DNA of 20,290 nt from assembly GCA_938041555.1 (NCBI GenBank), contig CALIAC010000014.1, forward strand, positions 1-20,290. Direction: 5' to 3'. The stretch comes from an uncultured Candidatus Saccharibacteria bacterium. Lineage in GTDB: Bacteria; Patescibacteriota; Saccharimonadia; Saccharimonadales; Saccharimonadaceae. The notes beneath the pieces were generated by a model that was given only the letters and a program-made list of their open reading frames with translations, made no database searches and was not told the origin of the DNA. The position numbers and the translations under genes are program-made. The first letter of the stretch is position 1, and every line of letters starts with the position of its first letter. Positions 12,956 through 20,290 of the stretch are shown here, piece by piece.

Positions 12956-15790
12956 TTAGCCCAACAGTGGCCGCAAATACTTCCCCGTAAACGACGCTGG
13001 GTTATGCGCCACCTCTTCGGGCGTACCGCTGGCGATGACGGTGCCGCCGCCCTGCCCACCTTCGGGGCCCATGTCGATGATATGGTCGGCGCACTTGATA
13101 ACCTCAAGATTATGCTCAATGATAACCATACTATTGCCGCCCGCTACGAGGCGTTGGAGAATCTCGAGTAGCTTCTTGACGTCAGCCGTGTGCAGACCGG
13201 TAGTTGGTTCGTCGAGAATATAGAGTGTCTTGCCAGTCGTGCGCCGACTCAGCTCGGTAGCAAGTTTGATACGCTGCGCCTCGCCACCGCTAAAGGTCGT
13301 GGCAGGCTGGCCGAGCTTAATATAGCCAAGGCCCACTTCGTTGATCGTCGTCAACTTGCGAGCGATCGCAGGAATGTTAGCGAAGAACTCACAGGCTTGC
13401 TCCACCGTCATATCCAGGACATCGCTAATCGTCTTACCTTTGTAGGTGATCTCAAGCGCCTCACGATTATAGCGTTTACCATGGCACTCGGGACATTGAA
13501 TATAGACATCAGGCAAGAAGTGCATCTCTATCTTAATAACGCCATCGCCCTGACAGTGCTCGCAGCGCCCACCCTTAATGTTGAAGCTAAAACGCCCTGG
13601 CTTGTAGCCGCGAATATTCGCCTCGGGCGTGCCCGCAAAAAGCTCGCGAATCTGCGTAAAGACACCGGTATAGGTGGCAGGGTTGGAGCGCGGGGTGCGG
13701 CCAATTGCCGACTGGTCGATGACAATTGCTTTATCGAGCTGCTCGACCCCATCGATTGCATCATGTGCACCTGGCACTGCTTGGGCGCGATGTAAACGAG
13801 CAGTGAGCTCGCTCGCGAGAATGCTATTGACGAGCGTCGACTTGCCACTGCCACTCACCCCCGTCACCAGCGTAAGGACACCAAGCGGGATAGTCACGTC
13901 GATATTCTTGAGATTATTCTCACGTGCCCCGCGGATTATCAGTGCACGGCCCTGCTCAATCGGGCGGCGCTGAGCTGGCACTGGGATCTTCTCCGCGCCA
14001 GACAAGTACCGACCAGTGATGCTCTGCGGCATGCGTGCTACCTCTGCTGGCGTGCCATATGCCACGATCTCCCCACCGTGCACGCCAGCACCCGGCCCAA
14101 CATCCACCAGATAGTCAGCCGCCGCAATCGTATCTTCGTCGTGCTCTACCACCAGCACGGTATTACCTAGGTCGCGCAGGTTCTTGAGCGTCTGAATAAG
14201 GCGATCGTTGTCACGCTGGTGTAGGCCAATTGATGGCTCATCCAGCACATATAACACCCCCTGCAGGCCACTACCAATCTGCGTCGCGAGGCGAATACGC
14301 TGCGCCTCACCACCGCTGAGCGTGTTGGCTGCTCGCCCCAGCTCAAGGTAACTGAGCCCGACATTGTTCATAAAGCCCAGCCGCGCCATGATTTCTTTGA
14401 CAACAAGCTTAACAATGTGCTGTTGTTCTGCACTAAACTCCAGCTGGCCTATCATATCTAGTGCATTGGCGACGTCCAGATTGCAAATATCCATAATCGA
14501 GAGGCCATTGACTGTCACTGCCAGCACCACTGGTTTGAGCCGTGCACCCTTGCAGGCCGTACACTTCCGCTCCCGCATGAAGCGCTCGATATCTTTGCGC
14601 ATAAACTCACTATCGGTCTCGCGATGGCGACGCTCGAGATTAGGGACAACCCCCTCGTACGTCGAGTCGTAATAGCGATTACCGCTGAGGTGAATCCGGT
14701 ATTTTTGCTTGCCTGTGCCATACAGCACCTTCTGCACAACATCATCACTCAACTCCTTGACAGGCACGTGCAGGCTAAAGCCGTGCTCCTCAGCCACCGT
14801 GGCGAGACGCTTCATATACCATGCTTCGGCATTAAAGCGGTTGAAGGGGCGGATCGCTCCCTCGGCAATCGTCAGATTGGGGTTAAGGATGAGCTCGGGG
14901 TCAACTTCCAGGCGTGTGCCGAGACCCGTGCAGATCGGACACGCTCCCTGCGGCGCGTTGAAGCTAAAGAGTCGCGGCTCGAGCTCGGGGATATCCTCGC
15001 CTGGGTGATCCATACAGGCATAGCGCTGGCTATACGTCGTGATCTCGCCACTCGTGGCATCCAACACCTGTACGACACCGCTGGCGAGCTCCAGCGCTTG
15101 CTCGACCGACTGCGAGATGCGACTCACCATCGTTGGTGCCATCACGACACGATCGACCACCAGCTCAATATCATGCTTATAGCTCTTCTGCAATTCTGGA
15201 AACTCATCAAGTGCATACACCACACCATCCACCCGAGCCCGCGCAAAGCCACTGCGCATGTACTGCTCGGGGATGTGGGCAAATTCCCCTTTCTTTTGGC
15301 TCACGATCGGTGCCAGTAACATAAGTTTACTCCCCTCAGGAAGTTTCATAATTTCGTCGATAATAGACTGAGCTGTCCGGCGCTGGACAGGCTTGCCACA
15401 GCGCGTGCCATCGGGCATAAGAGCCGGGCAATGCGGCACCCCCACCCGAGCAAAGAGCAGACGTAAATAGTCGTAGATCTCCGTCACTGTAGCGACGGTA
15501 GAGCGCGGGTTGCGGCTCGTTGACTTTTGGTCGATGCTAATACTGGGGCTCAGGCCATCAATGGAGTCGACGTCGGGCTTATCCATAATGCCAAGGAACT
15601 GCCGTGCATAGCTGCTCAAGCTCTCCACATAGCGGCGCTGCCCCTCAGCGTAGATCGTGTCAAAGACGAGGCTCGACTTACCACTACCACTGAGGCCTGT
15701 CACCACCACAAACTGATCACGTGGAATGGTCACGCTGACATCTTTGAGGTTATTCTGGCGCGCCCCAACAATCCGTATCTGCTCCGACAT
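12956..15790 (-). CDS. uvrA: Excinuclease ABC subunit A
   Basis: 944 residues, full length. This is the damage-recognition ATPase of nucleotide excision repair and partner of UvrB. There are two ABC modules: Walker A GLSGSGKS near 32-39 and GVSGSGKS near 645; signature LSGGEAQRIRL and FSGGEAQRIKL; Walker B VLDEPSIGLH and ILDEPTTGLH. Zinc-binding cysteines are in CPICTGLG, CTACKGARL and in CEHCQGDG...CPECHGKRY. The first zinc module reads CPALMPDGTRCGKPV, longer between cysteines than the common CPxCG form. The start is supported by TGC-TACAAT ending eight bases upstream; there is no Shine-Dalgarno. Confidence 0.98.
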   Translation of the reverse strand: MSEQIRIVGARQNNLKDVSVTIPRDQFVVVTGLSGSGKSSLVFDTIYAEGQRRYVESLSSYARQFLGIMDKPDVDSIDGLSPSISIDQKSTSRNPRSTVATVTEIYDYLRLLFARVGVPHCPALMPDGTRCGKPVQRRTAQSIIDEIMKLPEGSKLMLLAPIVSQKKGEFAHIPEQYMRSGFARARVDGVVYALDEFPELQKSYKHDIELVVDRVVMAPTMVSRISQSVEQALELASGVVQVLDATSGEITTYSQRYACMDHPGEDIPELEPRLFSFNAPQGACPICTGLGTRLEVDPELILNPNLTIAEGAIRPFNRFNAEAWYMKRLATVAEEHGFSLHVPVKELSDDVVQKVLYGTGKQKYRIHLSGNRYYDSTYEGVVPNLERRHRETDSEFMRKDIERFMRERKCTACKGARLKPVVLAVTVNGLSIMDICNLDVANALDMIGQLEFSAEQQHIVKLVVKEIMARLGFMNNVGLSYLELGRAANTLSGGEAQRIRLATQIGSGLQGVLYVLDEPSIGLHQRDNDRLIQTLKNLRDLGNTVLVVEHDEDTIAAADYLVDVGPGAGVHGGEIVAYGTPAEVARMPQSITGRYLSGAEKIPVPAQRRPIEQGRALIIRGARENNLKNIDVTIPLGVLTLVTGVSGSGKSTLVNSILASELTARLHRAQAVPGAHDAIDGVEQLDKAIVIDQSAIGRTPRSNPATYTGVFTQIRELFAGTPEANIRGYKPGRFSFNIKGGRCEHCQGDGVIKIEMHFLPDVYIQCPECHGKRYNREALEITYKGKTISDVLDMTVEQACEFFANIPAIARKLTTINEVGLGYIKLGQPATTFSGGEAQRIKLATELSRRTTGKTLYILDEPTTGLHTADVKKLLEILQRLVAGGNSMVIIEHNLEVIKCADHIIDMGPEGGQGGGTVIASGTPEEVAHNPASFTGKYLRPLLG

Positions 15791-15798
15791 ATCGTCTT

Positions 15799-15807
15799 AT
15801 TGTAGCA
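15799..15807 (-). promoter_or_regulatory. Extended -10 promoter of uvrA
   Basis: Minus strand TGC-TACAAT, eight bases before the ATG; poor -35. I see no LexA-type box. Confidence 0.5.
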
Positions 15808-15838
15808 TGTATACTGGTGAGATACTAGATTTGTGCAA

Positions 15839-15855
15839 GAGGCCAACTGAGCCTC
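15839..15855 (-). terminator. Weak candidate terminator of the YhhN gene
   Basis: GAGGC (15839-15843) and GCCTC (15851-15855) can form a 5-bp stem with a seven-base loop between yhhN and uvrA, but only a short T stretch follows on the minus strand. It may be only a pause or nothing. Confidence 0.25.
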
Positions 15856-15873
15856 CCCGCATCTTTTAGGGTG

Positions 15874-16614
15874 CTACACTCGCGATGTAAGCCGCTCCTT
15901 CTTTGGTCGGCTTGCCGCAACATAAGAGGCGAGACCACACCAATACAATGGCATAATACTATAGATAATCCATGCTTCAGATGCTTTACCAAAGAGCTGC
16001 AGCGCAAGGGCCGACTCCGAGGCAGCAAGTATTGTCCCATTACAACTGCCCACGCTCCACCGTAGCCGATAGTCTGTCAGAGCTGCCGCTGTCCCGCTCG
16101 TCGTCAGCACCATAAGTACAGCAGCATACACTTTTATTGCTCCAGCAAGGAGCGGGCTTCCTACACGCGGTAGCACGCTGTGTAGTATCGAATATACCAT
16201 TATTGCATTGCCCATGAAGGTAGCTAGCAGCAATCCCCAATTTATGCGCCTGGCGGCCCCCTTCGCAAGGGCAAAGATGAGGCGCCACAAATTTATAACA
16301 CAGAGCACCAGATACGCCAGCAAAGACACCCCCAGCCCAACGATGAGATGCGAGAAGGGCAAGAACGCCACCAGCGAGTCGGCCACAGCAAACAGCACAA
16401 GTGCTACGAGAAGGAGCCACGTCGTTGGCTGCTGCCGATCGCTATAGCGCCAAACTGCAAGAAAAATCATCATCGTTGTGAGTGGGCTCATTGCTTTTTG
16501 CAGCCACCACCACTGATCTGCTGGGGCAAACTGCAGCAGCTGCCACACCACCGCGCAGAGTAGTACTGGCCAGAGAACTCTCAAGAGTCTCGTTAGTTTC
16601 ATCGTTAGATTCAT
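15874..16614 (-). CDS. YhhN/TMEM86-family (lysoplasmalogenase-like) membrane protein
   Basis: 246 residues from the ATG at 16614, with about seven to eight hydrophobic helices. YhhN features: a LVLFAVADSLVAFLPFSHLIVGLGVSLLAYL segment corresponding to the family's FSxxGDxxL...GL..FLxAH region, and a second acidic motif GTILAASESALA before the final helices, ending IMPLYWCGLASYVAAS. The two acidic motifs are the presumed catalytic Asp/Glu of lysoplasmalogenases, which cleave the vinyl-ether bond of lysoplasmalogens. Here they read AD and SES, so activity is plausible but not certain. I preferred ATG 16614 over a 25-residue extension because TACTAT (16627-16622) with TTGCAA 18 bases further upstream forms a promoter ending seven bases before it. 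Confidence 0.72.
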   Translation of the reverse strand: MNLTMKLTRLLRVLWPVLLCAVVWQLLQFAPADQWWWLQKAMSPLTTMMIFLAVWRYSDRQQPTTWLLLVALVLFAVADSLVAFLPFSHLIVGLGVSLLAYLVLCVINLWRLIFALAKGAARRINWGLLLATFMGNAIMVYSILHSVLPRVGSPLLAGAIKVYAAVLMVLTTSGTAAALTDYRLRWSVGSCNGTILAASESALALQLFGKASEAWIIYSIMPLYWCGLASYVAASRPKKERLTSRV

Positions 16615-16621
16615 AGAAAAT

Positions 16622-16651
16622 ATAGTAGCCCATCCTACGCACAGATTGCAA
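16622..16651 (-). promoter_or_regulatory. Promoter of the YhhN-family gene
   Basis: Minus strand TTGCAA (16651-16646), 18-base spacer, TACTAT (16627-16622), seven bases before the ATG. It predicts a leaderless transcript. Confidence 0.5.
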
Positions 16652-16695
16652 GGCAACCAGTGTATTATCCATAGCCAGATGTTTCTCACTCAAAT

Positions 16696-17355
16696 TTACC
16701 GAGCGAAATACCAGGCAATAGCCTCTTCCGCCTCCGCCCAGGTGTGGCACTCAATAGCGAGCGGATCATCGATCGTAGCGCCTGGATGCCATGGCCGTTC
16801 GCCAAATAAAATTGCCAAGCCAAGCGGCGCATCATCTCCTGCGAGGCCACGCTCGAGGTGATGCGGCGAGTCATCAATTGCAACCTCCATATTATGCTGC
16901 CGGTATATCTCTGTCTTTGAGTCGGTCATTATCTTAATGCCGTCCTCTGTTTCGACTGGCCGCTGCGTCAAAATAACCTGCTCGAAGACACCAGGCAAAT
17001 ACTTTTCGATGCTCTGCTTTGTCACATCTGCCAGGCCATAGTGCCGAGCCGAGACTGCATAGAGTCGATACCCGACTGCTAGTCTTCGCAACGCCTCGAT
17101 TGTCTCTCTGTCTGGGACTTGCATCTCCTCAAACCAACCAGGCTTCACCATGCCTGGCGTCGTCCCCAGTTGCAATCCATTAAATCGCTCCTGCACTTCT
17201 TCTTGTGGTACGTCCCAGGTCGATTGTGGCATATCAGGCTGAAAGTTGGTACCGTAATGCTCGTTATATGCCGCCACTAGCCCTTCAGCACAAGGGAAAA
17301 CAACGTCATCAAGATCAACGGCAATGGCAGGTCTGTTGATTTTTACGTATTCCAT
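16696..17355 (-). CDS. 5'(3')-deoxyribonucleotidase-like HAD phosphatase (NT5C family)
   Basis: 219 residues. HAD motif I is DLDD (nucleophile D14, acid/base D16 in AIAVDLDDVVFP), motif II Ser102 in YAVSARH, a Lys in the SKTEIYR region (about 147), and motif IV DDSPHHLE (D161/D162). The order and the DLDDVVFP...NEHYGT start match NT5C-type enzymes that dephosphorylate (deoxy)nucleoside monophosphates. AAAGGAG lies just before the ATG. The gene follows a Nudix hydrolase by 24 bases in the same direction, so together they could take nucleoside triphosphates or oxidised nucleotides down to nucleosides. Substrate preference is inferred. Confidence 0.85.
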   Translation of the reverse strand: MEYVKINRPAIAVDLDDVVFPCAEGLVAAYNEHYGTNFQPDMPQSTWDVPQEEVQERFNGLQLGTTPGMVKPGWFEEMQVPDRETIEALRRLAVGYRLYAVSARHYGLADVTKQSIEKYLPGVFEQVILTQRPVETEDGIKIMTDSKTEIYRQHNMEVAIDDSPHHLERGLAGDDAPLGLAILFGERPWHPGATIDDPLAIECHTWAEAEEAIAWYFAR

Positions 17356-17379
17356 ACATACTCCTTTATTATGTACTGG

Positions 17380-17880
17380 TTACAGCAGTTCAGGTCGTTC
17401 CTGTTGGGCATAGTGCCGCAATGAGCTAATATAGTGCACAGCCGCCGCAAAGGGATAGTCAGTCTGCGGCGTGATAGGCTGCCGCATAAGCTCATCTGGT
17501 GTAAGCCATTGGTAGCTACTGTGCTCCCAACTGAGGGTAATTTCTGGCGCATCACCATCAACCAGTGCCGCATAGCACACATAGCTCAGTCGCTGGCCAT
17601 CGGGATGCGGCAGTACGTGCTCGAAGGCCACACTCAGCTGGCTCGGCGCAAAGCTAAGGCCAGTCTCTTCTTCTATCTCTCGCCGAGCCGCCCCAAGCGG
17701 TGTCTCGCCAGGCTCGACGATACCACCAGGCAGGTCGGCACCGTGCGGAAAGAGCGGATGTGTATTACTGCGCTCAAGAACGAGAACTTTGCCAGTCGCA
17801 TCAACAATGAGTGCTTTGGCTAAGAAATGGGGGTGGTCATTCTCTGGTTGGATTGCCCGAGTAAAATATATGTTTGTCAT
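17380..17880 (-). CDS. Nudix hydrolase (MutT-like)
   Basis: 166 residues from the ATG at 17880. A fully canonical Nudix box starts at G53: G-IVEPG-E59-x7-R67-E-I-E-E-E-T-G-L, preceded by LFPHGADLPGG. This subfamily hydrolyses nucleoside diphosphate derivatives, often (d)NTPs; the exact substrate is unknown. A six-residue upstream extension is in frame, but TATAAT (17893-17888) ends seven bases before ATG 17880, so I chose the shorter form and infer a leaderless mRNA. It is the first gene of a unit with the NT5C-like phosphatase. Confidence 0.92.
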   Translation of the reverse strand: MTNIYFTRAIQPENDHPHFLAKALIVDATGKVLVLERSNTHPLFPHGADLPGGIVEPGETPLGAARREIEEETGLSFAPSQLSVAFEHVLPHPDGQRLSYVCYAALVDGDAPEITLSWEHSSYQWLTPDELMRQPITPQTDYPFAAAVHYISSLRHYAQQERPELL

Positions 17881-17887
17881 GGCGTCT

Positions 17888-17893
17888 ATTATA
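17888..17893 (-). promoter_or_regulatory. -10 box of the Nudix-nucleotidase operon
   Basis: Perfect TATAAT on the minus strand, seven bases before ATG 17880; no clear -35 within 16-18 bases. Confidence 0.5.
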
Positions 17894-18054
17894 CACAAAA
17901 GAATGGAGGCTGATTGCTGCTATATCCTTTTTGATCTCACAGAAGGTTAGTCGCTGAAACATCAATGCCTTATATTGCTCTTATGAGTATACGCACTTGA
18001 CGCTAAGAAAACAGTGCTGAGCAAATCACGTGCACCTATCAAAACTCGCGTTAG

Positions 18055-18081
18055 TTAGCACTCTTGCACCGAGAGTGCTAA
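18055..18081 (+). promoter_or_regulatory. CIRCE element (HrcA operator)
   Basis: TTAGCACTC-N9-GAGTGCTAA, a perfect match to the CIRCE consensus including the nine-base spacer. HrcA binds it and represses chaperone genes until heat or misfolded-protein stress. It overlaps the -35 of the clp promoter. Confidence 0.97.
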
Positions 18082-18208
18082 TTTGCTACTATACCAATAG
18101 GCCACGCGGCTGATACCCAGCGCGATCGGCCACCCGTTTTTAAGCAACTAATCGGGCGTTCTGTTGCCCGCACTATATAACTACAATGATAACTACAAGG
18201 AGGAATAT
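18064..18208 (+). promoter_or_regulatory. clp promoter and structured 5' leader
   Basis: -35 TTGCAC (18064-18069) lies inside the CIRCE spacer; 17 bases on is TGC-TACTAT (18084-18092). Transcription from about 18099 gives a ~110-base leader. The leader can form GC-g-GCTG/CAGC-GC and CGGGC/GCCCG hairpins, and ends in the strong Shine-Dalgarno AAGGAGG before ATG 18209. I found no clear partner for the Shine-Dalgarno, so an RNA thermometer is not supported. The remainder of the 17894-18054 gap shows nothing I can name. Confidence 0.65.
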
Positions 18209-20290
18209 ATGCCACCAAACATGAACCAACAAGATAACAAAAAGCCTCTCGAGCAATTTGGCACCGACCTCACCGCTCTGGCGCGTGAGGGCAAGCTCGA
18301 CCCGGTGATTGGCCGAGACGAAGAAATCCGCCGCACTATGCAGATCCTCAGCCGGCGTACCAAGAATAACCCGGTGCTGATCGGTGAGCCGGGTGTGGGC
18401 AAAACGGCCATCGTCGAGGCGCTCGCACAGCGTATCGTCAAGGGCAACGTACCGGCGTCGCTGCGGGATAAGCGGCTGATTAGCCTGGAGATTTCCAGCT
18501 TACTGGCTGGCGCAAGTTTTCGCGGCCAGTTTGAAGAGCGCCTCAAGGGTGTATTAAAAGAGGTAGAGGAAGCCGCCGGCGAGATCATCCTTTTCGTCGA
18601 TGAAATCCACACCATGGTCGGCGCTGGCAAAGGCGAAGGCAGTATGGACGCCGGCAATATGCTTAAACCCGCCCTGGCCCGCGGCAAGCTCCACATGATT
18701 GGTGCCACCACGCTGGCCGAGTACCGCCAGTATGTCGAAAAAGACGCAGCACTAGAACGGCGCTTTCAGCCAGTGTACGTCGGCGAGCCGAGTTTTGACG
18801 ACACCATCGCGATCTTGCGTGGCCTCAAGGAAAAGTACGAAGTCCACCACGGCGTCAAGATCGCTGATGATGCTATTGTAGCGGCGGCGCGGCTGTCTAC
18901 CCGTTACTTACCTGACCGCTTTCTGCCCGACAAGGCGGTTGACCTGCTGGATGAAGCAACTAGTGCGCTCAAGATGCAGCTAGAGAGCGTGCCGATTAGC
19001 CTGGATCGGCTGAATAACCGCCGCTTGCAGCTAGAGATTGAAGAGGCCGCGCTCAAAAAAGACAAATCCGACCACGCCAAGGCCCGCAAAGCAGAAATCA
19101 AGCAGCAGATCGCTGACCTCCGGGCTCAGGCCAAGGCGATTGACAGCAAATGGCAGCACGAAAAGGATATCCTGCAGACTGTCAACACCGCTGCCGAAAA
19201 AATGGATAGTCTGCGCTCACAACTAGAAATCGCTGAACGCGATGCGGATCTCGCTACCGCCAGCCGTATCAAATACGGCGATATGCCAGAGCTAGAGAAA
19301 AAGCTCGCCAGCGCTCGCCAGGAACTAGCCGCCATTCCACCGGCCGATCGCTCATTACGCGAAGAAGTCACGCCTGATGACATCGCTAGTGTGGTGGCGC
19401 GCTGGACGGGTATTCCCGTAGAGCGGCTGATGGAAAGTGAATCGAGTAAATTAACCAAACTTGAAGACTCAATCGGCCGCCAGGTTATTGGCCAAGACCG
19501 CGCCGTGGCTGCCGTGGCGAGCGCTATTCGCCGTTCACGCGCTGGCCTCGCCGATACCAACCGGCCGATTGGTTCCTTCCTCTTCATGGGTCCAACTGGT
19601 GTGGGTAAAACCGAACTCGCTCGGGTAATCGCGCGTGAAGTTTTCGGCGGGGAGAATGCTTTAATTAAAATCGATATGTCAGAGTTTGGTGAAAAGCACA
19701 ATGTTTCTCGCTTGGTGGGTGCGCCAGCTGGCTATGTTGGTTATGATGATGGTGGTAAATTAACCGAATCCGTGCGTCGCCATCCATATTCCGTCGTACT
19801 CTTTGACGAGATTGAAAAAGCTCACCCATCAATCTTTAATATTCTTTTACAAGTATTAGATGATGGACGTTTAACTGATGCATCAGGACGTGTGATCGAT
19901 TTTAAAAATACAATTATTATAATGACTTCAAATGTCGGTGTTAGTGAACTTAATGATCAAAAATTTGTAGGTTTTGGAGGTAGTGATTCTATTAAGAATG
20001 ATTATAAGAATGTTCAAAACACTATGATGGAAGCATTGAAAAAACAATATCGTCCAGAATTCTTAAATAGGATTGATGATATAATCGTCTTCAAGACTCT
20101 AGAAAAAGAAGAGTTGGAAAAAATTTCTGAATTACTAATAGATGGTTTATCTAAGAGATTAGAAGATAAAAATATTACTATTAAACTTACGAAGAAAGCA
20201 ATGGCTAAAATTGTTGAAGATGGTAGTATAAAAGAATACGGAGCTCGTCCATTAAAACGTAGTATTCAAAAAAATATTGAAGATTTACTA
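18209..20290 (+). CDS. clpB: Clp ATPase: ClpB-like without N-domain, with ClpC-like C-terminal part (partial, runs off window)
   Basis: 694 residues visible, open at the edge. There is no Clp_N repeat domain; the protein starts almost directly at AAA-1 (LDPVIGRDEEIRR, Walker A GEPGVGKT, Walker B ILFVDEIHT). A ClpB-type coiled-coil middle domain of over 100 residues follows (about 265-390), then AAA-2 (IGQDRAV, Walker A GPTGVGKT, VLFDEIEKAHP). To about residue 535 it is ClpB-like and GC-rich. From there (MTSNVGVSELNDQKFVGFGG, then EFLNRIDDIIVF and EYGARPLKRSIQ) it reads like Firmicutes-type ClpC, and GC drops to about 29%. ClpB rescues aggregated proteins with DnaK. Regulation by HrcA/CIRCE fits. 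The 3' part may belong to another organism; see the findings. Confidence 0.88.
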   Translation, partial: MPPNMNQQDNKKPLEQFGTDLTALAREGKLDPVIGRDEEIRRTMQILSRRTKNNPVLIGEPGVGKTAIVEALAQRIVKGNVPASLRDKRLISLEISSLLAGASFRGQFEERLKGVLKEVEEAAGEIILFVDEIHTMVGAGKGEGSMDAGNMLKPALARGKLHMIGATTLAEYRQYVEKDAALERRFQPVYVGEPSFDDTIAILRGLKEKYEVHHGVKIADDAIVAAARLSTRYLPDRFLPDKAVDLLDEATSALKMQLESVPISLDRLNNRRLQLEIEEAALKKDKSDHAKARKAEIKQQIADLRAQAKAIDSKWQHEKDILQTVNTAAEKMDSLRSQLEIAERDADLATASRIKYGDMPELEKKLASARQELAAIPPADRSLREEVTPDDIASVVARWTGIPVERLMESESSKLTKLEDSIGRQVIGQDRAVAAVASAIRRSRAGLADTNRPIGSFLFMGPTGVGKTELARVIAREVFGGENALIKIDMSEFGEKHNVSRLVGAPAGYVGYDDGGKLTESVRRHPYSVVLFDEIEKAHPSIFNILLQVLDDGRLTDASGRVIDFKNTIIIMTSNVGVSELNDQKFVGFGGSDSIKNDYKNVQNTMMEALKKQYRPEFLNRIDDIIVFKTLEKEELEKISELLIDGLSKRLEDKNITIKLTKKAMAKIVEDGSIKEYGARPLKRSIQKNIEDLL

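Noticed and set aside
14624..15319. 231-codon plus frame inside uvrA
   Set aside because: Antisense shadow of a well-conserved gene with all UvrA motifs.
16615..16689. 25-residue extension of the YhhN protein
   Set aside because: Covers the promoter hexamers; the ATG at 16614 follows a -10 box by seven bases.
18099..18208. RNA thermometer in the clp leader
   Set aside because: Hairpins exist but I could not find a stretch that convincingly pairs with the AAGGAGG site.
18193..19701. Minus-strand Ser/Arg-rich frames opposite clp
   Set aside because: Antisense shadows of a GC-rich reading frame; no start signals and no family likeness.
1..20290. CRISPR arrays, tRNA or rRNA genes, IS elements, recoded TGA
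   Set aside because: No regularly spaced repeats, no cloverleaf T-loop signatures, no transposase; TGA acts as a normal stop (for example the ASCH gene), which argues against code-25 lineages.

Overview
The window is a gene-dense bacterial fragment with standard-code genes (TGA is used as a stop) and partial genes at both edges. It is roughly 50-57% GC, except for an AT-richer patch (about 7,100-8,670) and a very AT-rich last ~470 bases. Gene content and gene style point to a reduced, host-associated bacterium, most plausibly Candidatus Saccharibacteria (TM7) or another Patescibacteria lineage. This is an inference from family resemblance only. No rRNA, tRNA, IS element or CRISPR array was seen.

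Layout. (1) 1-3695, minus strand: a VncR/VncS-like response regulator and sensor kinase (overlapping genes), a truncated ASCH-domain remnant, an intact ASCH-domain gene, and the start of a Vex/FtsX-type ABC permease. A perfect 8-bp direct repeat with 11-bp period lies just upstream of the permease and is a good candidate binding site for the OmpR-type regulator. (2) 3800-6431, plus strand: an arginine operon, argG-argH, preceded by what reads as a complete ribosome-mediated attenuator: a 20-residue leader peptide with four consecutive Arg codons, a protector hairpin, a 7-bp antiterminator pairing and an intrinsic terminator. (3) 6472-8670: peptide deformylase (minus), a Nudix hydrolase (plus) and a membrane-anchored BAAT-type alpha/beta hydrolase (minus). 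(4) 8841-9673, minus: a PerR-like Fur-family regulator followed by a WCPPC thioredoxin, with a perfect palindrome across the regulator's own promoter. (5) 9872-12279: an SDR oxidoreductase (plus), ribosomal protein L25/TL5 (minus) and a DedA membrane protein (plus). (6) 12390-17880, minus: Nudix plus deoxyribonucleotidase pair, YhhN-family membrane protein, uvrA and a DUF6624-like gene. (7) 18055-20290, plus: a perfect CIRCE element driving a ClpB-type disaggregase gene that runs off the window.

How it works together. The window is rich in stress and nutrient-state control: HrcA/CIRCE on clpB, PerR-like control of thioredoxin, tRNA-Arg-sensing attenuation of citrulline-to-arginine conversion, and a two-component system wired to an ABC exporter. 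A recurring architecture is that the first gene of many units has a -10 box (often TGnTATACT-like) only 6-8 bases before its ATG and no Shine-Dalgarno, implying leaderless mRNAs, whereas genes inside operons and the genes with long leaders carry clear AAGGAG sites.

Best candidate for something undescribed: the argGH attenuator, apparently with a leaderless leader peptide. Main caution: the clp gene switches from ClpB-like, GC-rich sequence to ClpC-like, ~29% GC sequence near 19,800-19,850, which suggests an assembly chimera or a genuine recombinant.
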